NCBI GenBank assembly: GCA_002413385.1
Contig: DHWW01000067.1
Location: 12,120-25,538 of the forward strand
Length of the DNA stretch: 13,419 nucleotides
Reading direction: 5' to 3'
Source of the DNA: Granulicella sp. UBA5172
Lineage (GTDB): Bacteria; Acidobacteriota; Terriglobia; Terriglobales; Acidobacteriaceae
This document shows positions 6,936 to 13,419 of this stretch, one piece after another. The notes beneath the pieces were generated by a model. That model was not told where the DNA came from, did no database searches, and saw nothing but the letters and a program-made list of their open reading frames with translations. How positions within the stretch are numbered: the first letter of the stretch is position 1; each line of letters begins with the position of its first letter. A program made the position numbers and the translations under genes.

Positions 6936-9219
6936 ATGTTCTTCTATATCCGACACCAAAATCAAAGTTCCCATTCGCGCATGCCTCAGTCGGTCCGGCC
7001 GCCTTTCGCCCTTGCTTGCCTTGCGCTCATTCCCATCGGCTGTAGTTCGAAGCCCGCCGCGACTGCCCCCGTTGCAGACTTCTCGCTATCTGCCACGCCT
7101 GCCGCGGGTGCCCTGACTGCCGGAGTAGACAGCCCGCAGGTCTCCGCCACAACGACAGGGATCAATGGTTTCAACGCTTCGGTTGCTGTCGCTCTTTCAG
7201 GTTTACCTGCGGGCATCACTGCAAAGCCTGCATCCTTTATCCTCAACCCTGGAGCACCCCAAACCATCACGCTTACAGCAGCCCCAACAGTACCGGCGAG
7301 TTCCAACACGATCACCCTCATCGGCACATCTGGCTCAATTTCGCATACCACCAGCTTCACGCTCAAGGTCACTGCCGCTCCTCCGCCCGACTTCTCCATC
7401 ACCGTCGCACCTACAAGTCTTTCTCTTACGACCGGTGCGTCCGGCCAACAGGCTACGTTGACGGCTGTAGGTACAAACGGATTCAATGGTGCGATCAGCA
7501 TCTCACTCTCCGCCCTTCCAGTTGGCGTTACGGCTGCTCCGTCAACCCTCAGTCTGACTTCTGGGGCACCTCAGTCCATCACATTTTCGGCGGCCGCAGA
7601 TGCCACCATCGGAGCATCTACGATCAATATTCAGGGACAGTCTGGCTCACTTAGCCACTCGGCCAGTCTCTCGATCACGGTCGCGGTTCCCACCGGCAAC
7701 GACGCGGTTACCTATCACTATGACAACGCGCGCACCGGCCTGAATCTAGACGAAACGATTCTCACACCTGCCAATGTAAATTCCTCGACATTCGGCAAGA
7801 TCAATCTGCTTTCGGTTGATGGCAAAGTGGATGCCGAGCCTCTGTATCTCTCCGATGTGACCATTAGTGGCCAGACGCATAACGTGCTCTATGTTGTAAC
7901 AGAGCACGGCAGTATCTATGCGTTTGACGCAGACAATGGGGCGCAGCTCTGGAAGGTTTCAGCACTTGGCTCCGCTGAGACAACCAGCGATAATCACGGC
8001 TGCAGCGACTTCACGCCGGAGATTGGCATCACCTCTACCCCTGTGATCGATCGACGCAGGGGCACCAACGGTGCCATCTTTATTGTTGCGATGTCCAAAG
8101 ATTTCGAGTGGTGGATACCATCAACGTCTCCATGCTCTCGACATCACTACGGGAGCTGAGACCGCAGGAAGTCCTACGGAGATTGCCGGTAGTTATCCTG
8201 GCACTGGAGACAATAGTAAAAATGGGAATGTCATCTTTGCTCCGGGCCAGTATGCTGAGCGCGCAGGCCTGTTGCTGGTGAATCAAACGATCTACCTCGG
8301 CTGGACCTCCCACTGCGATATTCGGCCCTATACCGGTTGGGTGATGGCCTACAGTGAAGACACGCTGAAGCAGACGCAGATTCTCAACCTCACTCCTAAC
8401 GGAAGCGAAGGATCCATCTGGATGAGCGGCGCCGGTCTTGCCGCTGATACATCCGGAAATATCTACTTTCTCGATGCCAACGGCACTCTTGATCCAACGG
8501 TTAACAGCAGTGGATTTCCCATCAACGCTGATTACGGGAACGCTATTGTTAAGCTCTCTACGGCAAACAACTCACTCTCTGTAGCCGACTATTTCGAGCC
8601 CTACAACTCGATCTCCGAATCGAATGCAGACGTCGACCTCGGTTCCGGCGGCGCGCTCCTGTTGCCCGATCTGACAGATTCAAGCGGCAAGATCCGTCAC
8701 TTGATTGTTGGTGCGGGCAAAGATAGAAACATCTATGTCGGTGATCGCGATAACCTCGGCAAATACAATTCCGCGAACAATGGGAATCTGTATCAGGAGC
8801 TGACGAATGCGCTCTCCAACGGCGCCTGGTCGATGCCCGCATACTTCAACAAGACCGTCTACTACGCCGGTGTGGGCGGTGTCCTCAAAGCTTATTCCAT
8901 TACGAACGCCCGGCTTGGTAGTACCCCATCCAGCCAATCTGCTACCAGCTTCGCTTACCCCGGCGCGACTCCGGGCGTTAGTTCCAACGGCACCACCAAC
9001 GGCATCGTATGGGCGCTGGAGAGTGGCACACGTTCTCCGGCTGTCCTGCATGCCTACGACGCCACGAATCTGGCCAAGGAACTCTACAACAGCGCGCAGG
9101 CGTCAAATAACAGAGATGGTTTTGGAACGGGCAACAAGTTCATAACGCCTTTGATCATCAACGGCAAGGTCTATGTTGGAACACCCAGCGGCGTGGCAGT
9201 TTTCGGGTTGCTTCCCTGA
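6936..9219 (+). pseudogene. lipoprotein with two Ig-like repeats and a PQQ-like beta-propeller, split by a one-base frameshift
   Basis: Two overlapping frames form one gene. The first part runs from ATG 6936 and is stopped by TGA 8157-8159; the second is open through the overlap to TGA at 9217-9219. Removing one T from the TTT at 8102-8104 joins them as AMSKD-SSGGYHQRLHALD and restores a 760-residue product. The N-terminus has basic residues, a hydrophobic run and a lipobox LIPIGC with Cys36. Residues about 48-146 and 152-250 are two similar Ig-like domains (ADFSLSATP and PDFSITVAP starts; GFN, GLPAGIT/ALPVGVT and GAPQ in both). The rest is a propeller with VLYVVTEHGSIYAFDADNGAQLWK, ALDITTGAE and YVGDRDNLGKYN. 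Proteins of this build are common in Acidobacteria, and their biochemical role is unknown; no catalytic residue is evident. The lesion removes most of the propeller from the first product. It may be a real mutation or a sequencing error in a short T run. Programmed +1 shifting is unlikely, as no slippery site is seen. Confidence 0.8.
7077..7685 (+). repeat. tandem pair of related Ig-like domains within the lipoprotein
   Basis: Two units of about 99 residues (7077-7373 and 7389-7685) share the order DFS, TTG/AVG, NGFN, LPxGxT, a GAPQ turn and a closing SGSxSH segment. They are clearly related at protein level, but the DNA differs, so this is an old duplication and not a recent one. They probably act as a stalk holding the propeller away from the membrane. 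Confidence 0.7.
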
Positions 9220-9390
9220 TCGCAGAGGGTCAATTCTGCCATCGTGGACCTAAGCGTCACAAGGGCTACGGACTGTTGCGTTGGGTTATGCGGTAGTCAT
9301 CGCATTTTGAACGCCAATGAAGCAATCATGCTGATCGATCATTCGCGGATCTCGGTGTGCGGGTTTCCGTATCGTCTCATGCGCCAAGGA
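9220..9390. other. spacer between converging lipoprotein and fucP genes
   Basis: 171 bases with no gene. A short hairpin, GCAGA (9222-9226) with TCTGC (9235-9239), lies right after the lipoprotein stop but has no T tract. Confidence 0.4.
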
Positions 9391-9411
9391 TCAAAGGATC
9401 GCAGGCGCATG
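9378..9411. terminator. inverted repeat spanning the fucP stop codon, possible terminator
   Basis: CATGCGCC (9378-9385) and GGCGCATG (9404-9411) are perfect 8-base inverted copies with an 18-base loop that contains the fucP stop (9391-9393). The position between converging genes suggests transcript ending or mRNA protection. Neither side has a T run, so Rho-independent termination is not shown. Confidence 0.35.
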
Positions 9412-10761
9412 GACTACAGCTCGCCGACTGATGCGAGGTCCCATGAACGAATACATGGCAACGACCACGTAGCCCGCTGCAGGGAGCATGTATCCGAGGG
9501 CGATGCTCCCACTCAGCCGTGTGATCCAGCCCATGGCCGGAGGAAAGATTGCTCCTCCTACAATGGCCATCACAATCAAACTTCCGCCCATTTTTGTGTC
9601 GTCGCCCAGGTCTTTGACGCCCAACGCAAAGATGGTGGGATACATCATCGACATGAAAAAGCTCGTAGCCAGAATGGCATACGCCCCGACCATTCCAGGT
9701 CTGGAGATTCCAACCGACAGCAGCAGCACATTGATTATGGCATAGCATCCCATCATCAGACTTGGGGAGATATAGCGCATCAGTGGTGTTGACACGATGC
9801 GCCCAACCGCAAGCGCTGCGAGGGTCGCGGTCAAAAAGTAGCCTGCCGTCCTTTCGTTCGCTGTCGTATAGGCACGCATGTAAGGGATGAGCGTGCTCCA
9901 TGTGCTGACCTGCGCCCCAACATAAAAGAACTGAGCCACCACGGCGAACATCAGGTGAGGATTACGCAATAGTCGCCCATAGGTGCCTCGCTGCTTTTGA
10001 CTAGAGGCATTCCCATCGTCCCGTTGCGTAGTGATGGTATCCAGACTCGAAGGAAAGCGGGTGCGCCAGATGACCGCCGCAAGAATCAGCACGGCAAAGC
10101 CCAGACCTACATACGTGGGCACCACGCGCAAGATTTCGTTGTGCAGGTAGGCAGCATAGGTCCCTTGAGCCTGCATCGAGGCGACCTGTGCCGGATTCTT
10201 CTCGATTCCTGAAAAGATGAACCACGTGCCGATCAGCACCCCTGTGATCGTGCCGGGAGGATTGAACGCCTGCGCAAAATTTAGACGTTGTTCGGATGTG
10301 GCCGGATCACCAAACTGTGCGACCAGGGGATTGGCCGCAGTCTCTAAAATGGAAGAACCGCTACCCACCACAAACAGAGCACACAAGAAGGGTGTGTAAA
10401 GACCAACGACTGCTGCTGGCCAGAAGAGTAATGTTCCCACGCCGAAGACGATCAGCCCCACCATCAATCCGGTCTTATATCCAAAGCGTTTCATCAGGAG
10501 CGCCGATGGAATGGCCATCGTTCCATACGCAAGGAAGACAGAGGTCTGAACGAGTTGCGCCTGTAGAAGGCTGAGCAAAAATGATTTGCGAAATTGCTGC
10601 ACCAGAATGTCGGTGAGATTATTCGACATCCCCCAAAAGAAAAAGATGAGCGTCGTCAGCAGGAACGGCAAGAGGTAGCCGGTTGGAAACATCGAAGGCC
10701 GCACGCTGTTCCTGGCCCGAGGAGCGCCTTCCATAGATTTTTCAGATGGGACAATGTGCAT
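9391..10761 (-). CDS. fucP: L-fucose:H+ symporter, MFS (FucP family)
   Basis: This 456-residue protein starts at ATG with GGAG 6 bases upstream on the minus strand. It is an inner-membrane transporter of the major facilitator superfamily with about twelve hydrophobic helices. It matches E. coli FucP (438 residues, recalled from memory) closely and almost without gaps in the first half. WGMSNNLTDIL in helix 1 carries Asp51, the counterpart of Asp46. SSILETAANP carries Glu140, the counterpart of Glu135. LNFAQAFNPPG carries Asn167, the counterpart of Asn162. All three are offset by five. YVGAQVSTWSTLI and YPTIFALGVKDLG in the second half also match. The two acidic residues are the known sugar/proton coupling pair, so L-fucose uptake is well supported, although other FucP-like carriers take glucose or galactose. 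The gene is 26 bases behind the dehydrogenase gene, so the two form one operon. It converges on the lipoprotein gene. Confidence 0.9.
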   Translation of the reverse strand: MHIVPSEKSMEGAPRARNSVRPSMFPTGYLLPFLLTTLIFFFWGMSNNLTDILVQQFRKSFLLSLLQAQLVQTSVFLAYGTMAIPSALLMKRFGYKTGLMVGLIVFGVGTLLFWPAAVVGLYTPFLCALFVVGSGSSILETAANPLVAQFGDPATSEQRLNFAQAFNPPGTITGVLIGTWFIFSGIEKNPAQVASMQAQGTYAAYLHNEILRVVPTYVGLGFAVLILAAVIWRTRFPSSLDTITTQRDDGNASSQKQRGTYGRLLRNPHLMFAVVAQFFYVGAQVSTWSTLIPYMRAYTTANERTAGYFLTATLAALAVGRIVSTPLMRYISPSLMMGCYAIINVLLLSVGISRPGMVGAYAILATSFFMSMMYPTIFALGVKDLGDDTKMGGSLIVMAIVGGAIFPPAMGWITRLSGSIALGYMLPAAGYVVVAMYSFMGPRISRRAVVHAPAIL

Positions 10762-10787
10762 TCAAATCTCCGGTGGGTCGCTTACGA

Positions 10788-11798
10788 TCACGCACTAAAC
10801 TCTACCTGTATTTTTGTGAATCGTCCTGGGTTCCCGCTCCATTCGGCGAGGGTTGCAGCCGCCTGTTCCGGAGGAATGATGGCGCTCACCGCGTCTTCCA
10901 CAGGAAATCTGTCCGCTTCCAGCATCCGTATCACGTCACGAAAATCCTCGGGAAGGGCATTGCGACTTCCGAGAATATCGAGCTCCTTCTGCACAAACAG
11001 CCGCGTTTCATAGGAGACAGGCTCTTTAGCGTACCCAATGTAGACCACGCGTCCAGTGAAGGCCACCTCTTCCACTGCGGCGCGAAAGGTGAGTGGCAAC
11101 CCGATCGCCTCGATCACGACGTCCGGCCCGTTTCCCTCCGTAATTTCCTGCAGTCGCTGATGTAAATTCTGTCGCATCGTATTGATAAGGAAACTGGCCC
11201 CAGCCTTGCGCGCGACCTCAAGCTTTTTGTCGTCCATATCGATCGCGATGGCACTGGCACCGCGGAAAGCCGCGCTCGCAATGGCACCAAGTCCTATGCC
11301 ACCACATCCGAACACCGCCACCATGTCCCCGGCCGTCACACGTCCGCGTGCTGCTGCATGTGCGCCTACGGTGAGGGGCTCTACCAGGCAGAGTTCCTTC
11401 AGAGATAGATTCGCCGCATAAATTCGTCCGCGCGGAACCGAGATGTACTCCGTCATCGCGCCATCGCGCTGCACGCCCATGGTCTGGTTATGTTGGCATG
11501 CATTGGGTCGGCCGCGGCGGCAACTCGGACACGTCCCGCACTGGGTGTAGGGCGACACGGTTACCGCGGTGCCTGGAGTGAGATCGTCGGCTCCTTCCAC
11601 GACCGTCGCGGCAACCTCATGTCCCGGAATTCTCGGGAAAGCGACCATCGCATTCGCTCCGCGATAGGTCGAAAGATCTGTGCCGCACATCCCAACAAGA
11701 TTCACCCTCAGCAGCACCTCACCCTTCCCGGCCTCGCCCAGGTGAGGAACGTCGATCACAGCCGCAGTCCGTGGTGCCTGGATCTGAAATGCCTTCAC
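10788..11798 (-). CDS. zinc-dependent alcohol dehydrogenase (MDR), sugar or sugar-acid type
   Basis: This 336-residue cytoplasmic enzyme starts at GTG with GGGAG 6 bases upstream. Catalytic zinc ligands are visible as Cys38 in GMCGTD, His60-Glu61 in PGHE and Glu140 in LVEP. A structural zinc is held by Cys87, Cys90, Cys93 and Cys101. The Rossmann loop is GCGGIG (164-169), followed by a strand ending in Asp187, which favours NAD over NADP. The C-terminal GSRNALPEDFRDVIRML resembles E. coli L-galactonate dehydrogenase (LgoD/YjjN) and related polyol and sugar-acid dehydrogenases. Being first in an operon with fucP, it probably oxidises L-fucose or an acid derived from it, such as L-fuconate or 2-keto-3-deoxy-L-fuconate. 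The exact substrate is inference. It could also stand in for the damaged aldo/keto reductase encoded divergently. All key residues are present and length is normal. Confidence 0.82.
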   Translation of the reverse strand: MKAFQIQAPRTAAVIDVPHLGEAGKGEVLLRVNLVGMCGTDLSTYRGANAMVAFPRIPGHEVAATVVEGADDLTPGTAVTVSPYTQCGTCPSCRRGRPNACQHNQTMGVQRDGAMTEYISVPRGRIYAANLSLKELCLVEPLTVGAHAAARGRVTAGDMVAVFGCGGIGLGAIASAAFRGASAIAIDMDDKKLEVARKAGASFLINTMRQNLHQRLQEITEGNGPDVVIEAIGLPLTFRAAVEEVAFTGRVVYIGYAKEPVSYETRLFVQKELDILGSRNALPEDFRDVIRMLEADRFPVEDAVSAIIPPEQAAATLAEWSGNPGRFTKIQVEFSA

Positions 11799-11994
11799 GC
11801 TTTACTCCCGGATCGATTCATAAATTCCTTTTTGGTTCACGATTACTGTAACAATAAACGTGCTTCGTCCCAGACGCTATGGGATCGAGGGTAAGAGTGT
11901 CAAATTCTGGATGGGTGTGAGCCTTTCCCAACGCCTGGTACGGAGGTCGTGTGCATCAAATCCTATGCAGGACGATAATGTGGCTCCCGTGGCC
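11799..11994. promoter_or_regulatory. divergent control region between dehydrogenase-fucP operon and aldo/keto reductase gene
   Basis: These 196 bases must hold promoters for both directions. The AT-rich part (about 11815-11860) contains an interrupted palindrome, TTACTGTAA (11844-11852), and could bind a regulator of the locus, but the arms are only four bases. No LacI-type operator or strong -35/-10 pair was recognised. The reductase frame is open back to GTG 11860, but this leader has no family similarity. Confidence 0.4.
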
Positions 11995-12801
11995 ATGCGA
12001 TATCGCACACTCGGAAAGACTCAACTCGAGGTCTCCGTCATAGGATTTGGTGCGTCACCTATGGGGAATGTCTACGAGAACGTGGATCCCGCGGAGAGCA
12101 GCCGAGCCGTTCACTTCGCCATCGATCAGGACATTAACTTTTTTGATGTGTCGCCGTATTACGGATTGACGCTGGCGGAGGAGCACTTGGGGCAGGCACT
12201 GGACGGTCGTAGAAAAGAGGTCATCCTGGCTACCAAATGTGGGAGGTACGGAGCGGACGTATTCAACTTTTCCGGTGCGCACATTCGCGAGGGCCTCGAT
12301 GCGTCACTCAAACGGCTGCGCACTGACTATGTCGATCTCTTGAAAGTTCACGATGTCGAATTTGGAGACGTGAACCAGATCATTCACGGACGATCCCAAC
12401 GATGCGACGCCTTCAGGAGGAAGGGGAGGCTCGTTATATCGGCATTAGGCGTGATCAACGCTTCCGGACTACATATGGGCATTCTGACCGATCGCAATGC
12501 ACCGGACTGGCATCCAACTCCAACCTCAGTTCGCGAAGCCGGACGGCAGGCTGCGGAGTTCTGTCGCAGTCAAGGTGAAGATCTGTCCGAACTCGCGCTG
12601 CAGTTCTGTTTTGAGTATCCGCGGGTGGCAAGTACGCTGGTGGGTATGTCCGATGTCGAGGAGGTTCGCCGCAATCTTCGAGCCTTCTACACTTCGCCAA
12701 AGCCAGAGGTATTGCGCGAAGTGAGGGCCATGCTTGTTCCCGTTTTCAACTACAGATGGCCTTCTGGTCGGCCAGAGAACCAGGATGTATTTCTGGCATG
12801 A
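11995..12801 (+). pseudogene. aldo/keto reductase, L-fucose dehydrogenase type, with frameshift and internal deletion
   Basis: The family N-terminus MRYRTLGKTQLEVSVIGFGAS fixes the start at ATG 11995; ATG 11965 is in frame but adds unrelated residues, and neither has a clear ribosome site. The frame gives 268 residues, about 40 fewer than relatives as I recall them. The catalytic tetrad is present: Asp51, Tyr56, Lys81 and His119. NADP-linked relatives oxidise L-fucose or D-threo-aldoses to lactones, and the sequence FFDVSPYYGLTLAEEHLG is typical of that branch. After QIIH the frame reads non-family residues. Reading codons from 12390 instead gives TIPTMRRLQEEGEARYIGI, the expected helix and strand. 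The normal frame resumes at 12448 with GVINASGLHMGIL. So one base is lost near 12388-12390 and a block of roughly 120-135 bases is missing at about 12446. This block normally holds part of the barrel that contacts the nicotinamide ring. The open frame is therefore misleading and the product almost certainly inactive. Confidence 0.82.
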
Positions 12802-12849
12802 CCACTTCGACGTGAACGGATTCAGGGGCGTACACCATGCGTTGTCGGA
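12802..12849. other. short spacer between converging genes
   Basis: Nothing recognisable. If the phospholipase D-like gene ends at 12945 instead of 12850, the spacer is 143 bases long and still holds no clear terminator. Confidence 0.4.
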
Positions 12850-13068
12850 CTATTCCTTTGCATCTCGCCAGCTTGTATAGTGCAACGTAGCTGCGACATC
12901 AGGAGGTGTATCGGTGCCATTCAAGACTGCAAAGAAGTTCGCCGCTATCGTCCCGAGTCGGCGCGTGATCTCTCTGCATGCCGGGAGTGAAATGAAACCT
13001 TGAGCGGCCTTTCCCTTTGCAGAATCAATTGGTGGTTGCCCCAAGACAACTGCTGGAAGTCCGTAGAT
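12850..13068 (-). pseudogene. probable displaced C-terminus of the phospholipase D-like gene
   Basis: In this frame the minus strand reads IYGLPAVVLGQPPIDS, later EITRRLGTIAANFF, and ends TSWRDAKE at TAG 12850-12852. It has no start codon with a ribosome site. Adding one A to the short AA run (TT at 13068-13069 on the plus strand) joins it to the upstream frame as QFSFE-IYGLP. The result looks more protein-like than the existing tail, which is rich in Arg, His and Ser. This is judged by eye only. Confidence 0.4.
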
Positions 13069-13419
13069 TCAAAAGAAAATTGACCATCAGCGGCGATGAA
13101 AGTGATTCCTAGGTGAATGAAGCCCGCGTCCTTCCGGACAAAGATGGATGCTTTGCCTAGTGGGAAGGCTCCAATGACGGAGCCGGTGACTTCATCGCCG
13201 AGAAGAGTAGCGCACAGAACGCCGATTGCGGTATCGGTCTGGTCTTGCTCAACTTCCGACGCTGAATTTGTATTCGGCGCTGTCGTTTGAGAAATCCTCC
13301 ACCCGATTGTAGGGATGCGTTCAATGCGAGCAACGCACATCTCGACGTTATGATGAGGCCCCAAGGCCGCATCGGTCACATTTGCACTGCCAGACAGAAG
13401 TAAGCGTCCGAGGAACGCA
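12945..13419 (-). CDS. phospholipase D-like protein, C-terminal part (5' end outside window)
   Basis: The frame is open to the right edge. It begins (minus strand) AFLGRLLLSGSANVTDAALG and continues PHHNVEMCVARIE. This is the GSAN-x-T ... N-x-E element that follows the HKD motif in phospholipase D-like nucleases and hydrolases. The HKD histidine and lysine would lie upstream of the window. The GTG at 13379 is not the true start, since the motif begins before it. The remaining region, about 130 residues, has no motif I recognise. The stated end, TAG at 12945-12947, may be false: another frame continues more naturally to 12850. The gene has no evident link to fucose metabolism. PLD-like proteins of this kind occur alone or beside helicases and in defence loci, but nothing in the window decides this. 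It converges on the aldo/keto reductase gene. Confidence 0.5.
   Translation of the reverse strand, partial: AFLGRLLLSGSANVTDAALGPHHNVEMCVARIERIPTIGWRISQTTAPNTNSASEVEQDQTDTAIGVLCATLLGDEVTGSVIGAFPLGKASIFVRKDAGFIHLGITFIAADGQFSFESTDFQQLSWGNHQLILQRERPLKVSFHSRHAERSRADSGR

Noticed and set aside
8071..8160. Programmed +1 frameshifting in the lipoprotein gene
   Set aside because: No slippery codon, internal ribosome-site stimulator or stop codon at the shift point; a simple extra T explains it better.
9244..9792. 182-residue plus-strand frame opposite the end of fucP
   Set aside because: It runs antisense to well-conserved transporter helices and is rich in His, Arg and Ser as expected of a shadow frame.
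11860..11994. N-terminal extension of the aldo/keto reductase from GTG 11860
   Set aside because: The family N-terminus begins at ATG 11995, and the extra 45 residues show no similarity and no ribosome site.
1..13419. CRISPR array, tRNA/rRNA gene, insertion sequence or phage genes
   Set aside because: No regularly spaced repeats, no tRNA-like cloverleaf and no transposase or phage motif were seen on either strand.

Overview
The window looks like chromosomal DNA from an acidobacterium of the Terriglobia type (Granulicella, Edaphobacter or Terriglobus relatives). This rests on three things: a roughly 1,280-residue TonB-dependent receptor with an N-terminal carboxypeptidase-regulatory-like domain, a lipoprotein that joins Ig-like repeats to a PQQ-type propeller, and moderately GC-rich genes. 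No tRNA, rRNA, insertion sequence or CRISPR array was found. The taxonomic placement is inference from gene style, not a database result.

Layout, left to right. Bases 1-396 (+) encode the C-terminal end of a GH29 alpha-L-fucosidase. A short gap leads to a RhaM-family sugar mutarotase (442-765, +). The large outer-membrane TonB-dependent receptor (1088-4924, +) ends in a clear hairpin terminator. Next are an exported propeller protein of the oligogalacturonate-lyase (PL22) family (5067-6389, +), about 550 bases of non-coding DNA, and a lipoprotein gene (6936-9219, +) split by a one-base frameshift. On the minus strand lies a two-gene operon: a zinc alcohol dehydrogenase (11798 down to 10788) followed by an L-fucose permease, fucP (10761 down to 9391). 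Divergent from it is a damaged aldo/keto reductase gene of the L-fucose dehydrogenase type (11995-12801, +). At the right edge, on the minus strand, is the C-terminal part of a phospholipase D-like protein that runs out of the window.

How the genes fit together. Fucosidase, mutarotase, fucose/H+ symporter, a dehydrogenase of the sugar-acid type and an L-fucose dehydrogenase-type reductase make a coherent locus for releasing, importing and oxidising L-fucose by the non-phosphorylating route. The receptor could bring fucosylated oligosaccharides across the outer membrane. Fuconolactonase, fuconate dehydratase and the 2-keto-3-deoxyfuconate steps are not in the window.

The most notable result is decay. 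The aldo/keto reductase carries a frameshift plus an internal deletion that together leave a misleadingly open reading frame. The lipoprotein has one extra T, and the edge gene probably has a missing base. These may be real pseudogenes or assembly errors. I see no strong case for an undescribed system here. The nearest candidates are the PL22-like protein with substituted metal ligands and the unexplained 6390-6935 spacer.
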